From Hyphomicrobiales bacterium (GTDB lineage: Bacteria > Pseudomonadota > Alphaproteobacteria > Rhizobiales > Rhizobiaceae): 64,000 nucleotides of DNA. Position numbers and translations under genes: made by a program. Under the pieces are notes generated by a model, which worked only from the letters and a program-made list of their open reading frames with translations, did not search any database and was not told the origin of the DNA. This document shows, piece by piece, positions 50,535-59,890 of this stretch; the stretch's first letter is position 1; each line of letters begins with the position of its first letter. The stretch lies in contig UBMI01000016.1 of the NCBI GenBank assembly GCA_900466475.1, forward strand, positions 115,111 through 179,110, read 5' to 3'.

Positions 50535-52706
50535 ATGACGCGATTGCAGCAGATCGGTGTGCTGATCGGCCTCATCATCGTGGCTGCGCTTACGATGTTC
50601 CGGGCAAGCGATCCGCCCGTACTGAAGCAGATCCGCGACGTTACCTTCGATGAGTATCAGCGCATCGTGCCGCGCAGTTTCGAAGCAATGCCGGTCCGGG
50701 TGGTCGATATCGACGAGGCTTCCCTGCGGGAGTTCGGTCAGTGGCCGTGGCCGCGCGACAGGCTGGCCATGCTGGTCAACCGTCTCTCCGACATGGGAGC
50801 GGCGGCCATCGCCTTCGACGTCATCTTTGCCGAGCCTGACCGGATGTCCCCACGCAATGTCATCCGGGAGGTCGAAGGGATCGATCCGTCTCTGGCGGCA
50901 CAGTTGCCCGACAATGACGAGATATTCGCGCAATCGATCGAAGGAAAACCCGTCGTTCTCGGCTTCGGGCTTTCAAACGAAGGCAATTACAGGCCGCCGG
51001 TGAAGGCCGGCTTTGCCTTTACCGGTGAAAGCCCGCTCGCCGCACCTCCGCATCTCGGCGCTTCGACGCCGCTCCGGCCGGGGCTGGAGGCGAAAGCCGC
51101 AGGGCTTGGTCATGTCAGTCTCAATCCCGGCAGTCCTTCATCCGTCGTTCGCGCGGTGCCGCTGTTCCTTAGCGATGGGGAGCAGTTTTATCCCAATCTT
51201 GCGATCGAAGCGCTGCGGGTCGCGCAGGGTGCCTCCACCTATGTGTTGGCCGGCGCGCCAGACCAAGCAGGGATCATTACATCGGCGAAGATCGGCGACT
51301 TCATCGTTCCGCTGACGGCTGCCGGAGAGATCTGGCTTTATGTGACGCCGAACCGGGCAGAGCGTTATGTCTCGGCCGGAAAGATCCTTGCTGCCGGTGG
51401 TGTGGCCCCTGACGTTGCTGCCCAGATTGACGGCAGCATCATTTTCATCGGCACATCGGCGGTCGGGCTGCAGGACATCCGCACCACAGCACTCGGCGAG
51501 AACGTGCCGGGTGTCTCACTGCAGGCACAGACGGTCGAGCAGATCCTTTCAGGCCGTTACCTGTCACGGCCGGACTGGGCCGACGGGCTGGAGATCCTGT
51601 CCATCGCCGTGCTCGGTTTCATGCTCGTCATCATCACGACCTTCGTCAGTCCGGCAGTGGCGCTTGTCTGCGGCCTGGCAATCACCGCGATGGCACTTGT
51701 CGCATCGTGGTTCTCTTTTCTTTATGCCGGTCTGCTCTTCGATCCGCTGGCGCCCATTCTCAGCGGCTCCATCACGCATTTTGCGGCAACATCGTTTCGT
51801 ATCCTCGTCATCGACAGGGAGCGACGGGAGGTGCGGCGCGCCTTCGGCCATTACCTTTCGCCTTCGCTGCTGCATCGCATCGAGCATACGCCCGATGCGT
51901 TGAAACTCGGCGGGGACGAGCGCGAGCTCACCATGATGTTCGTCGATGTCCGGAATTTCACCGAGATCAGTGAAAAGCTGACGCCAATTGCTGTCGTCCA
52001 GTTTTTGAATACGCTGCTCGATGCACTCAGCCGCCATGTCGTCGGGAATGAGGGGACCCTCGATAAATTCATCGGCGATTCCATCATGGCCTTCTGGAAT
52101 GCGCCGGTCGATGTTTCCGATCATGCGGCAAAGGCGCTTCGGGCGGCACTTGCCATGCGCGAGACGCTTGACGAACTCAACGCTCAAGACGCTTTCGGTT
52201 TCGGCAGCGCCCGGCAGGTGAGGATAGGCATCGGCATCCATACCGGTCTCGCCTGTGTCGGCAATATGGGCGCGAAGACACGCTTCAACTATTCGGCGGT
52301 GGGCGATGCGGTGAATGTTGCGGCGCGTATCGAATCCTGCTGCAAGGACGTCGGCTTCGATATCCTGATCTCCGACACCACGGCGCGGGCGCAAAGCGGC
52401 GCGGCGCTCCTGGAGGCAGGAGCCCTTCCGCTCAAGGGAAAGAGCAACCGGACGCAGATCTTTGCCGTGGTCGGCGACGAGAAGGTTGCTGCCTCGCCGC
52501 AATTCGGTGTCCTGCATCTCGCCCATGAGGAGGTGATGGGTGCCTTGCGCGAGCGTTCGAGGAACAGTCGCAAGCTGATTGGCGCGGCGAAACTCGCCGG
52601 CTTACAGGTCATGGCCGGCCTTACCGAATTCTATGAGCGGATATCGGCCAGAAACGATCATTTTCGAGAGGATATCGGCCTGCCGGAAAAGCAGGCCGTC
52701 GAGTAG
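50535..52706 (+). CDS. CHASE2-domain adenylate cyclase
   Basis: The 723-residue protein has an N-terminal helix (7-20), a periplasmic CHASE2 domain (about 30-345, with VRVVDIDEASLREFGQWPWPRD), three membrane helices (about 355-430) and a class III cyclase domain with metal Asp D471 (FVDVRNFTE) and D515 (DKFIGDSIMAFW), K511, and YSAVGDAVNVAARIE. It should make cAMP in response to an outside signal. It is divergent from the heme-type cyclase 255 bases away and convergent with the FecR gene (4 bases between stops). Confidence 0.93.
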   Translation: MTRLQQIGVLIGLIIVAALTMFRASDPPVLKQIRDVTFDEYQRIVPRSFEAMPVRVVDIDEASLREFGQWPWPRDRLAMLVNRLSDMGAAAIAFDVIFAEPDRMSPRNVIREVEGIDPSLAAQLPDNDEIFAQSIEGKPVVLGFGLSNEGNYRPPVKAGFAFTGESPLAAPPHLGASTPLRPGLEAKAAGLGHVSLNPGSPSSVVRAVPLFLSDGEQFYPNLAIEALRVAQGASTYVLAGAPDQAGIITSAKIGDFIVPLTAAGEIWLYVTPNRAERYVSAGKILAAGGVAPDVAAQIDGSIIFIGTSAVGLQDIRTTALGENVPGVSLQAQTVEQILSGRYLSRPDWADGLEILSIAVLGFMLVIITTFVSPAVALVCGLAITAMALVASWFSFLYAGLLFDPLAPILSGSITHFAATSFRILVIDRERREVRRAFGHYLSPSLLHRIEHTPDALKLGGDERELTMMFVDVRNFTEISEKLTPIAVVQFLNTLLDALSRHVVGNEGTLDKFIGDSIMAFWNAPVDVSDHAAKALRAALAMRETLDELNAQDAFGFGSARQVRIGIGIHTGLACVGNMGAKTRFNYSAVGDAVNVAARIESCCKDVGFDILISDTTARAQSGAALLEAGALPLKGKSNRTQIFAVVGDEKVAASPQFGVLHLAHEEVMGALRERSRNSRKLIGAAKLAGLQVMAGLTEFYERISARNDHFREDIGLPEKQAVE

Positions 52707-52710
52707 CCAG

Positions 52711-53919
52711 TCAGCGATTGTGGTTCCGACCACCGTTTCGGTCCCGGTTTCCTTTTCCGCCCCAGCCGTGATCCCGATCGTGGTTACGGTCGCGATCTCT
52801 TCGCCCGCTCTGGTCGCTGCCGGCAGTCTGGTTTTGACCGCTGCTTGTCTCCTGCCTGCTCGGTCTGTCCTGATGGTTGCGGTCCTGGCGGTTGTCAGCA
52901 CTTTCCGTGCGGCTCGGCCTGTCAGGTCCATCATGTCTGTCCGATCGACCGAACCCTTCGTGCCGGTCCGGTCTTCCATGATCGTGATGGTGGTCGTGTC
53001 TGTCGTCCCTGTCCTTCCAGCCGTGCCTGTCGTGTTTGTCGTGCCAGCCACCCTTCGGCCTATCGTGGTGGGGCTTGTCATGGTGCGGCTTATCATGGTG
53101 CGGCTTATCATGATGCGGTTTTCCTGGCGGTTTTTCTGGCAGTTGCTTTGGTGGGTCATCCCGCCGCGGGGATTGTTGAGGCGGCTGCGGATCCGGATCA
53201 CGCAGCCGGAGCTCCCGGCGAGGCCGGTCTTTGCGATCAGGATCAACCGAGGCCATCCGGCAGCCGCCGAGCAGGCCGAGGCCGCCCGTTAAACTCTGAT
53301 TGCCGGAGAGGAATGGGAGGGCGCGCTGGTTGCCCAGTCTCTGCAGAACGCTGGTATTGACGGGTTGCGCATCCGTCATATTGCCGTTCGGCCTCGCAAT
53401 GACGCAATCGCAACGTTGCTGTAGCTGCCGGCAGCCGCCCGGGCCGCAGAAGGTAGCCGCGCCGTTCAGCAGCACCACTGCGGTGGTACCGTCCGGACCG
53501 ACATAAAAATCGAAAGCGGTGCCGCGTACGCCGATGGTGCCCGCAGGCGTCTGGATCTGGTAGGCGGAGGATTTCGAGTTGCCGCTGACCCAGCGGAACG
53601 TGCCCTTGGCCGCCTTGATGGAAAGGCGTTTGACGGAATCGGAATCGTCGAAGACATATTTATCGATGACGACTGAAGAGCCCCAGCCGACGGCAAGCTT
53701 GGTGCCGTCGCGGAAAATGAACTGGCCGAGTCCCGATGGAGATGTGCGGATACGCTCGTCACGATGGACCTCATCATTGACGATAATCGGGCCGCCCTGT
53801 CCCGTCACTTCGGTTCTGATGAGGGTCGCCTGGCCGACAGGTTCAGCGGCAGCCGCAGGCCATGCGCCTAACAGCGCGAAGCAGAAGCCCGCGATCCATA
53901 TGCTACGCCAACCCAACAT
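52711..53919 (-). CDS. FecR domain protein with His/Asp/Arg-rich repeat tail
   Basis: The 402-residue protein has a signal peptide (ending AAAAEP) and a FecR domain (about 40-165: SGLGQFIFRDGTKLAVGWGSS ... TPAGTIGVRGTAFDFYV). Residues from about 235 onward are low-complexity, dominated by His, Asp, Arg and Pro, including four tandem HHD(K/R)P units and many HD and DRH motifs. It should be periplasmic or outer-surface and may bind metal. It is convergent with the CHASE2 cyclase gene; FecR and CHASE2 cyclases often lie together. Confidence 0.9.
   Translation of the reverse strand: MLGWRSIWIAGFCFALLGAWPAAAAEPVGQATLIRTEVTGQGGPIIVNDEVHRDERIRTSPSGLGQFIFRDGTKLAVGWGSSVVIDKYVFDDSDSVKRLSIKAAKGTFRWVSGNSKSSAYQIQTPAGTIGVRGTAFDFYVGPDGTTAVVLLNGAATFCGPGGCRQLQQRCDCVIARPNGNMTDAQPVNTSVLQRLGNQRALPFLSGNQSLTGGLGLLGGCRMASVDPDRKDRPRRELRLRDPDPQPPQQSPRRDDPPKQLPEKPPGKPHHDKPHHDKPHHDKPHHDRPKGGWHDKHDRHGWKDRDDRHDHHHDHGRPDRHEGFGRSDRHDGPDRPSRTESADNRQDRNHQDRPSRQETSSGQNQTAGSDQSGRRDRDRNHDRDHGWGGKGNRDRNGGRNHNR
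53056..53115. repeat. Four tandem 15-bp repeats encoding HHD(K/R)P
   Basis: Units at 53056-53070, 53071-53085, 53086-53100 and 53101-53115 differ by 1-4 bases; they encode five-residue repeats in the FecR protein tail. Such repeats can expand or shrink by slippage in steps that keep the frame. Confidence 0.85.
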
Positions 53920-54159
53920 CTAACACCCCACATAAGGGGATACTAACATTTGCGGCAGGCTCGTTCTGCCTGCCCTGTTGGGTGAGAAAAGGATTATGCC
54001 GCAGCCGCGAAGGGAGATCGCGCCAATAGAAGCGATATGCTGCGCGTCGTGTCAAAACAAAAGCTCTTTCACGTCGCAAAAGAACCGTTGTGCCGCAATT
54101 CGATTTGCGATTTGTATGGCCACGACGAAAATGCCTTTGCCTGAAGGAGATGATGGCGG

Positions 54160-55413
54160 ATGCGGAAATATTCGGTTTTTGCCGTAGCGCGGGAGGCTCT
54201 GCGCGGGCACAGGGGCTGGGAAAAGCAGTGGACTTCGCCGGAGCCGCGACCCGAATATGACGTCATCATCATTGGTGGCGGCGGCCACGGGCTCGGCGCA
54301 GCCTATTACCTCGCCAAGGAACACGGCATCACCAATGTTGCGGTCCTGGAAAAGGGTTGGCTCGGAGGCGGCAATACCGGCCGCAACACCACCATCATCC
54401 GCTCCAACTATCTCTATGAAGAGAGCATGCACATTTACGAGCACTCGATGAAGCTCTGGGAAGGGCTGTCGCAGGAGCTCAATTACAATGTGATGTATTC
54501 GCCGCGCGGCGTGATGATGCTGTCGCACAATGTGCACGACCAGCAGAGCTTCAAGCGGCATATCCATGCCAACCGGCTCTATGGCATCGACAATGAATGG
54601 CTGACGCCGGAGCAGGCCAAGGCCTATTGTCCGCCGCTCGATATTTCGGCGACGGCACGATACCCGATCAACGGGGCTGCCTTGCAGCGCCGCGGTGGTA
54701 CCGCGCGTCACGATGCGGTTGCTTGGGGCTATGCGCGTGCGGCGTCCGACCGTGGCGTTCACATCATCCAGAATTGCGAAGTCACCGGCATCCGCCGGGG
54801 TCCGGACGGCCGCGTGACCGGCGTCGAGACCAACAGGGGTTTCATCGGCGCAAAGAAGGTCGCGGTCTCTGCTGCCGGCCACACGACGACAATCATGAAG
54901 ATGGCGGATGTGCGCGTGCCGCTGCAATCGAGCCCGCTGCAGGCTCTGGTTTCCGAGCCGCTGAAGCCGATCTTCCCCTGCGTCGTCATGTCGAACACGG
55001 TGCATGCCTATATCTCGCAGTCCGACAAGGGAGAACTCGTCATCGGTGCGGGCACGGACCAATATAATTCCTACTCCCAGACCGGCGGCCTGCAGATCAT
55101 CACGCATACGCTTGACGCCATCTGCGAGCTCTTCCCGATGTTCCGCCGCGTGAAGATGATGCGCCAGTGGGGCGGTATCGTCGACAACACGCCGGACCGG
55201 TCAGCCATCCAGTCGAAGACGCCGGTTCCCGGGCTCTACGTCAATTGCGGCTGGGGTACCGGCGGCTTCAAGGCGACACCCGGTTCGGCCAATCTCTTTG
55301 CCCATCTGATTGCCCGCGACGAGCCGCACAAGTTCAATGCCGGACTGACGCTGGAGCGTTTCCGCAGCGGGCGGCTGATCGACGAGGCGGCCGCTGCCGC
55401 CGTTGCGCACTGA
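54160..55413 (+). CDS. soxB: Sarcosine oxidase subunit beta (heterotetrameric)
   Basis: The 417-residue protein has the FAD-binding fold DVIIIGGGGHGLGAAYYLAKEHG (34-56, in two parts) and the covalent FMN His H184 in GGTARHDAVAWGYARA. It is the catalytic subunit of tetrameric sarcosine oxidase, which demethylates sarcosine to glycine, with formation of 5,10-methylene-THF and H2O2. It begins the soxBDAG operon; the ATG follows GAAGGAGATGATGGCGG. The next gene starts 13 bases after its stop. Confidence 0.95.
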   Translation: MRKYSVFAVAREALRGHRGWEKQWTSPEPRPEYDVIIIGGGGHGLGAAYYLAKEHGITNVAVLEKGWLGGGNTGRNTTIIRSNYLYEESMHIYEHSMKLWEGLSQELNYNVMYSPRGVMMLSHNVHDQQSFKRHIHANRLYGIDNEWLTPEQAKAYCPPLDISATARYPINGAALQRRGGTARHDAVAWGYARAASDRGVHIIQNCEVTGIRRGPDGRVTGVETNRGFIGAKKVAVSAAGHTTTIMKMADVRVPLQSSPLQALVSEPLKPIFPCVVMSNTVHAYISQSDKGELVIGAGTDQYNSYSQTGGLQIITHTLDAICELFPMFRRVKMMRQWGGIVDNTPDRSAIQSKTPVPGLYVNCGWGTGGFKATPGSANLFAHLIARDEPHKFNAGLTLERFRSGRLIDEAAAAAVAH

Positions 55414-55426
55414 CACGAGGACAATC

Positions 55427-55768
55427 ATGCTGCTGATCTACTGCCCTTACTGTCAGGAAGAGCGCTCGGAACTCGAATTCCGGGGTGCCGGCGACGCCCA
55501 TATCGCCCGGCCGACCAATATCGCTTCGATCTCGGATGAAGAGTTCGAGGAATATTTCTTCCTGCGCGATAACCCGAAAGGCCTGATTTTCGAACGCTGG
55601 CGCCACATGCATGGCTGCGGGCGCTTCTTCAATGCGGCACGCGATACCGTGAGCGACAAATTCATCATGACCTACAAGGCCGGCGAACCTAAGCCTGAGA
55701 TCGGCGCAGCGGCCGAGCCGCACGCACCGGTCGAGACCTATGAAGCTGTTGAAGGAGAGGCGCAATGA
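55427..55768 (+). CDS. soxD: Sarcosine oxidase subunit delta
   Basis: The 113-residue protein has zinc ligands C6 and C9 (YCPYC), and H60/H62 with C64 (RHMHGCGRFF). The zinc-binding delta subunit is small and structural. ATG 55427 (MLLIYCPYC) follows CGAGGAC; the open frame starts eight codons earlier. It overlaps soxA by four bases (ATGA). Confidence 0.95.
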   Translation: MLLIYCPYCQEERSELEFRGAGDAHIARPTNIASISDEEFEEYFFLRDNPKGLIFERWRHMHGCGRFFNAARDTVSDKFIMTYKAGEPKPEIGAAAEPHAPVETYEAVEGEAQ

Positions 55769-58758
55769 GCGGCGCGAACCGTATCGTCGGCAAGGGCCGG
55801 CTGACGCCCGCGAGGACTGCGCGTTTCACCTTCGATGGCAAGAGCTATACGGCGCTCGAAGGCGATACCGTCGCCTCGGCCTTGATTGCCCACGGTGTGC
55901 ACCTTGTCGGGCGTTCGTTCAAATATCATCGCGCGCGCGGCATTCTTTCGGCGGGCGCCGAGGAGCCGAATGCGCTGATCGATGTCGCGCGCGACAGCGC
56001 CCGCAAGCAGCCGAATGTGCGGGCAACCGTGCAGGAAGTCTTCGACGGCATGATCGTGAAGTCGCAAAACCGTTGGCCGTCGCTTTCCTTCGACGTCGGT
56101 GCGGTCAATAACCTGTTTTCGCCCTTCTTCGCGGCGGGTTTCTACTACAAGACCTTCATGTGGCCGCGGGCCGCCTGGAAGCGCGTCTACGAGCCGATGA
56201 TCCGCCGTGCCGCAGGTCTTGGTGTCGCGCCGACGGAGGATGATCCGGATCACTACGCCGGCCGCTACGCCCATTGCGACGTGCTGGTCGTCGGTGCCGG
56301 CATTGCCGGCCTTTCGGCGGCATTGGCCGCTGCGGAAGCAGGCGCGAAAGTCGTGCTTTGCGACGAGCAGGCGGAAGCCGGCGGCGCGTTGCGCTTCGAT
56401 GCCGGCGTGAAGGTGGATGGGCTTGATGGTTACGCCTGGGTGCAGAAGACCCTTGCCCGGCTGAAGGCCATAGAGAATGTCGAGGTCCTGACGCGCACCA
56501 CGGCTTTCGGTTACTACAACCACAACTTCGTCGGCCTTGTCGAACGCGTCACGGATCATATCGCCCGCCCCGGCCGCGATCTGCCGCGCGAACGGCTCTG
56601 GCAGGTCCGCGCCAAGCGCGTGATACTGGCGACGGGTGCCATCGAGCGGCACATGGTGTTCCCGAACAACGATCGCCCCGGCATCATGCTCGCTTCGGCC
56701 GGGCGGATGTATCTCAATCACTATGGTGCTGCCGTCGGCCAGACGGTCGGCGTTTATACGGCCCATGACTCTGCCTACGAGGCTGCTTTCGACCTGAAAC
56801 GAGCGGGCATTTCGATTGCCGCGATCATCGATGTCAGGCAGGCGCCGGGTGCTGCAGTGCTCGCTGAAGCCCGTGCGCTCGGCATCGATGTTCTGACCGG
56901 CCAGTCGGTCGTCAATACGTCGGGTGCACTGCGCATTTCTTCGATGACGGTCGCGCGCAACGGCGGCGGGTCACCGCGCAAGATCAGCGTTGACGCGCTG
57001 CTCGTCTGCGCCGGATGGACACCCTCCGTGCATCTTTTCTCACAGTCGCGGGGCAAGGTTGCCTTCGATGCCGAGACGCAGCGTTTCCTGCCCGGCACCT
57101 ATGCGCAGGACTGCCTTTCCGTGGGCGCCTGCAACGGTACGGATGGACTGCAGCAGACCGTCGAGGAATCGCTTGCCGCCGGTGAACTGATGGCGCAGGC
57201 CGTCGGCAAAAAGACCGGCAGCAAGATCGGTGTTTCCGTCGAACAGGCATTCGACTGGACGGGCGGCATGATTGGTGCTGCCGAAGGGGCCGGACCGGAG
57301 ACGAACGCCAAGGCCTTCATCGACTTCCAGCATGATGTCTGCGCCAAGGATATTCGCCTTGCGGTACGCGAAGGCATGCATTCGATCGAGCACATCAAGC
57401 GCTTTACGACGAACGGCATGGCCTCCGACCAAGGCAAGCTGTCCAACATGCATGGTCTGGCGATTGCCGCAGAAACGCTCGGCAAGGATATTCCGCAGGT
57501 CGGCCTCACCACCTTCCGCGCGCCCTATACGCCGGTGACCTATGGTGCACTGATCGCGCATTCGCGTGGGCCGCTGTTTGACCCTACGCGCAAGACTCCG
57601 CTGCATGGCTGGGAGGAAGCCAAGGGCGCAGTCTTCGAGGATGTCGGCAACTGGAAGCGCGCCTGGTTCTATCCGCGTGCCGGTGAAACGATGCATCAGG
57701 CGGTTGCCCGCGAGTGCCGCACGGCGCGTGAGGTCGCCGGCATCTTTGATGCCTCGACGCTCGGCAAGATCGAGATCGTCGGGCCGGATGCCGCCGAATT
57801 CATGAACCTCATGTACACCAATGCCTGGGACACGCTGAAACCTGGCAAATGCCGCTACGGCATCATGCTGCGCGAGGATGGTTTCGTTTATGACGACGGC
57901 GTCGTCGGTCGTCTCGCCGATGACCGTTTCCATGTCACGACCACGACCGGTGGGGCGCCGCGTGTTCTCAACCACATGGAAGACTATCTGCAGACGGAAT
58001 TCCCGCATCTGAAGGTTTGGCTGACCTCTGTCACCGAGCAATGGGCTGTTATCGCGGTGCAAGGACCGAAAGCACGTGAGATCGTCGCGCCTCTGGTCGA
58101 AGGGCTTGATATTTCCAACGAGGCCTTCCCGCACATGAGTGTGGCCGAGTGCAAGGTGGCGGGCGTTCCGGCGCGTCTCTTCCGCGTCTCTTTCACCGGT
58201 GAAACAGGCTTCGAAATCAATGTGCCAGCCGATTACGGGCAGTCCGTGCTGGAAGCGGTCTGGGCCAATGCGGAGCCGCTCGGCGCCTGCGTCTACGGCA
58301 CGGAGACCATGCATGTGCTTCGCGCGGAAAAGGGCTATATCATCGTCGGCCAGGATACGGATGGCACGGTGACGCCCGATGACGCCGGGCTCTCCTGGGC
58401 GGTCTCCAAGAAAAAAGCGGATTTTGTCGGCATTCGCGGGCTGAAGCGACCTGATCTCGTCAAGGAAGGCCGCAAGCAGCTCGTCGGCCTCGCGACAAAG
58501 GATGCGAAGCTAGTGCTGGAGGAGGGGGCGCAGATCGTCGCCAACCCGAACCAGCCGAAACCGATGAAGATGCTCGGCCACGTAACATCGGCCTACTGGT
58601 CTGAAAATTGCGGTCGTTCGATTGCTTTTGCGTTGGTCGAAGGTGGCCGCAACCTGGTGGGCGAAACGCTCTATGTGCCGATGCCGGATCGGACCATTCC
58701 GGTCGAGGTGACGGATCTGGTGTTCTTTGATAAGGAAGGAGGCCGTATCCATGGCTGA
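55765..58758 (+). CDS. soxA: Sarcosine oxidase subunit alpha
   Basis: The 997-residue protein is full length. It has an N-terminal ferredoxin-like 2Fe2S-4 fold without cluster Cys (FTFDGKSYTALEGDTVASALI), an NAD-binding fold DVLVVGAGIAGLSAALAAAEAG (172-193, in two parts), and a C-terminal GcvT-like folate domain (from about 615), including YGIMLREDGFVYDDGVVGRL. It transfers the one-carbon unit to tetrahydrofolate. Overlaps: four bases with soxD, eight with soxG. Confidence 0.95.
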   Translation: MSGANRIVGKGRLTPARTARFTFDGKSYTALEGDTVASALIAHGVHLVGRSFKYHRARGILSAGAEEPNALIDVARDSARKQPNVRATVQEVFDGMIVKSQNRWPSLSFDVGAVNNLFSPFFAAGFYYKTFMWPRAAWKRVYEPMIRRAAGLGVAPTEDDPDHYAGRYAHCDVLVVGAGIAGLSAALAAAEAGAKVVLCDEQAEAGGALRFDAGVKVDGLDGYAWVQKTLARLKAIENVEVLTRTTAFGYYNHNFVGLVERVTDHIARPGRDLPRERLWQVRAKRVILATGAIERHMVFPNNDRPGIMLASAGRMYLNHYGAAVGQTVGVYTAHDSAYEAAFDLKRAGISIAAIIDVRQAPGAAVLAEARALGIDVLTGQSVVNTSGALRISSMTVARNGGGSPRKISVDALLVCAGWTPSVHLFSQSRGKVAFDAETQRFLPGTYAQDCLSVGACNGTDGLQQTVEESLAAGELMAQAVGKKTGSKIGVSVEQAFDWTGGMIGAAEGAGPETNAKAFIDFQHDVCAKDIRLAVREGMHSIEHIKRFTTNGMASDQGKLSNMHGLAIAAETLGKDIPQVGLTTFRAPYTPVTYGALIAHSRGPLFDPTRKTPLHGWEEAKGAVFEDVGNWKRAWFYPRAGETMHQAVARECRTAREVAGIFDASTLGKIEIVGPDAAEFMNLMYTNAWDTLKPGKCRYGIMLREDGFVYDDGVVGRLADDRFHVTTTTGGAPRVLNHMEDYLQTEFPHLKVWLTSVTEQWAVIAVQGPKAREIVAPLVEGLDISNEAFPHMSVAECKVAGVPARLFRVSFTGETGFEINVPADYGQSVLEAVWANAEPLGACVYGTETMHVLRAEKGYIIVGQDTDGTVTPDDAGLSWAVSKKKADFVGIRGLKRPDLVKEGRKQLVGLATKDAKLVLEEGAQIVANPNQPKPMKMLGHVTSAYWSENCGRSIAFALVEGGRNLVGETLYVPMPDRTIPVEVTDLVFFDKEGGRIHG

Positions 58759-59299
58759 GGTCGCAATTCGCAAGCCGGCTCTCTCCGGTCTCCTTGCCGG
58801 TTCGGCGACGGCGCGCCTGACGGTAGCACCAGTCGCGACCCGCATTGCGCTGCGTGCGCCGGCCGAATCCGTATCCGCGCTGTCTTCTGCGCTGGGGGTG
58901 ACCTTGCCGACAGCACCCAAGACCTCCGGCAGTGCCGGAGGACGTTCGGCGCTCCGGCTGGGACCGGACGAGTGGCTTGTTATTGACGAGGCCGGCTCGG
59001 ATCTTCTGTCGCTTCTTTCCGGCGCGGATACTCTTCATTCGGTGGTCGATGTTTCTCACCGCAATGTGGGTATCATTGTTTCCGGGCCGGGTGCCGAGGT
59101 GACGCTGTCGGCCGGCTGCCCGCAGGATCTCTCTCTGGAGATTTTCCCGGTGGGCGCTTGCTCGCGGACAATCTTCGGCAAGGCCGAGATCGTGCTCTTC
59201 CGCACCGAGGACGATACGTTCCGGGTGGAATGCTGGCGGTCGTTTTCGGAGTATGTTTTTGGACTGCTCGCCGAAGGCGCAGAGGATGCGAGCCACTAG
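58751..59299 (+). CDS. soxG: Sarcosine oxidase subunit gamma
   Basis: The 182-residue protein fits SoxG, a GcvT-related small subunit: GPDEWLVIDEAG (about 77-88), VVDVSHRNVGIIVSGPGAEV and CSRTIFGKAEIVLFRTEDDTFRVE. ATG 58751 (MAEVAIRK) overlaps the end of soxA by eight bases. It is the last gene of the operon; the MaoC-like gene is convergent. Confidence 0.92.
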   Translation: MAEVAIRKPALSGLLAGSATARLTVAPVATRIALRAPAESVSALSSALGVTLPTAPKTSGSAGGRSALRLGPDEWLVIDEAGSDLLSLLSGADTLHSVVDVSHRNVGIIVSGPGAEVTLSAGCPQDLSLEIFPVGACSRTIFGKAEIVLFRTEDDTFRVECWRSFSEYVFGLLAEGAEDASH

Positions 59300-59313
59300 G
59301 ACCCGCAAAGAAC

Positions 59314-59802
59314 CTAGGCGTCTTCCGGCCGGTCTTTCGGGTCGAACTGGATGATGGTGATCCAACGGGCGGTCAGTGCCGGCTTCTTTTCGTTTTCGAT
59401 TTCGATCGAGACATCATAGGTCGTCATCAGCATGCCGGCGCCGCGAAAGCGGGCGTCCGCGAGCACGAAGTGGCCGCGAATGCGAGTGCCACTCCTGACC
59501 GGCGACATGAAGCGGATCTTATCGAAACCGTAGTTGATGCCCATCGTCTGCTCGCGCACTTTGGGCAAGCAATTGTAATTCATCGTCGATAAAAGAGAGA
59601 GTGTCAGGAAGCCGTGGGCGATGGTTCCGCCGAAAGGACTTTCGGCTGCTGCGCGAACAGGATCGACGTGAATGAACTGGTGGTCGCTGGTTGCTCCGGC
59701 AAAGGCATCGATCATCTCCTGATCGACAAGGATCCAGTCGGATAATCCTGTTTCCGTGCCGACCAGCCCCCGGACCTCCGAGAGCGAAATATCCATGACC
59801 AT
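59314..59802 (-). CDS. MaoC-like dehydratase, NodN family
   Basis: The 162-residue single hotdog domain has the hydratase-2 motif TSDHQFIHVDPVRAAAESPF with the D40/H45 catalytic pair and GGTIAHGFLTLSLLS. Length and pattern match NodN-like MaoC proteins, which hydrate or dehydrate enoyl-CoA-type substrates; the actual substrate is unknown. ATG 59802 follows GAGGA by five bases. It is downstream of glgX on the same strand, 88 bases apart. Confidence 0.9.
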   Translation of the reverse strand: MVMDISLSEVRGLVGTETGLSDWILVDQEMIDAFAGATSDHQFIHVDPVRAAAESPFGGTIAHGFLTLSLLSTMNYNCLPKVREQTMGINYGFDKIRFMSPVRSGTRIRGHFVLADARFRGAGMLMTTYDVSIEIENEKKPALTARWITIIQFDPKDRPEDA

Positions 59803-59890
59803 GCATTCCTCGTAAAAAGCCGTAGCCGCAAAGCCTTATCGCGCATTCATGACGATTGCGATAATGATTCGCACTGGCGTGTTTCGTGGA

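Noticed and set aside
53056..53115. CRISPR-like repeats
   Set aside because: The 15-bp units are directly tandem without spacers and encode protein repeats in frame.
57040..58314. 424-codon minus-strand frame within soxA
   Set aside because: It is antisense to the GcvT part of SoxA and has no domain.
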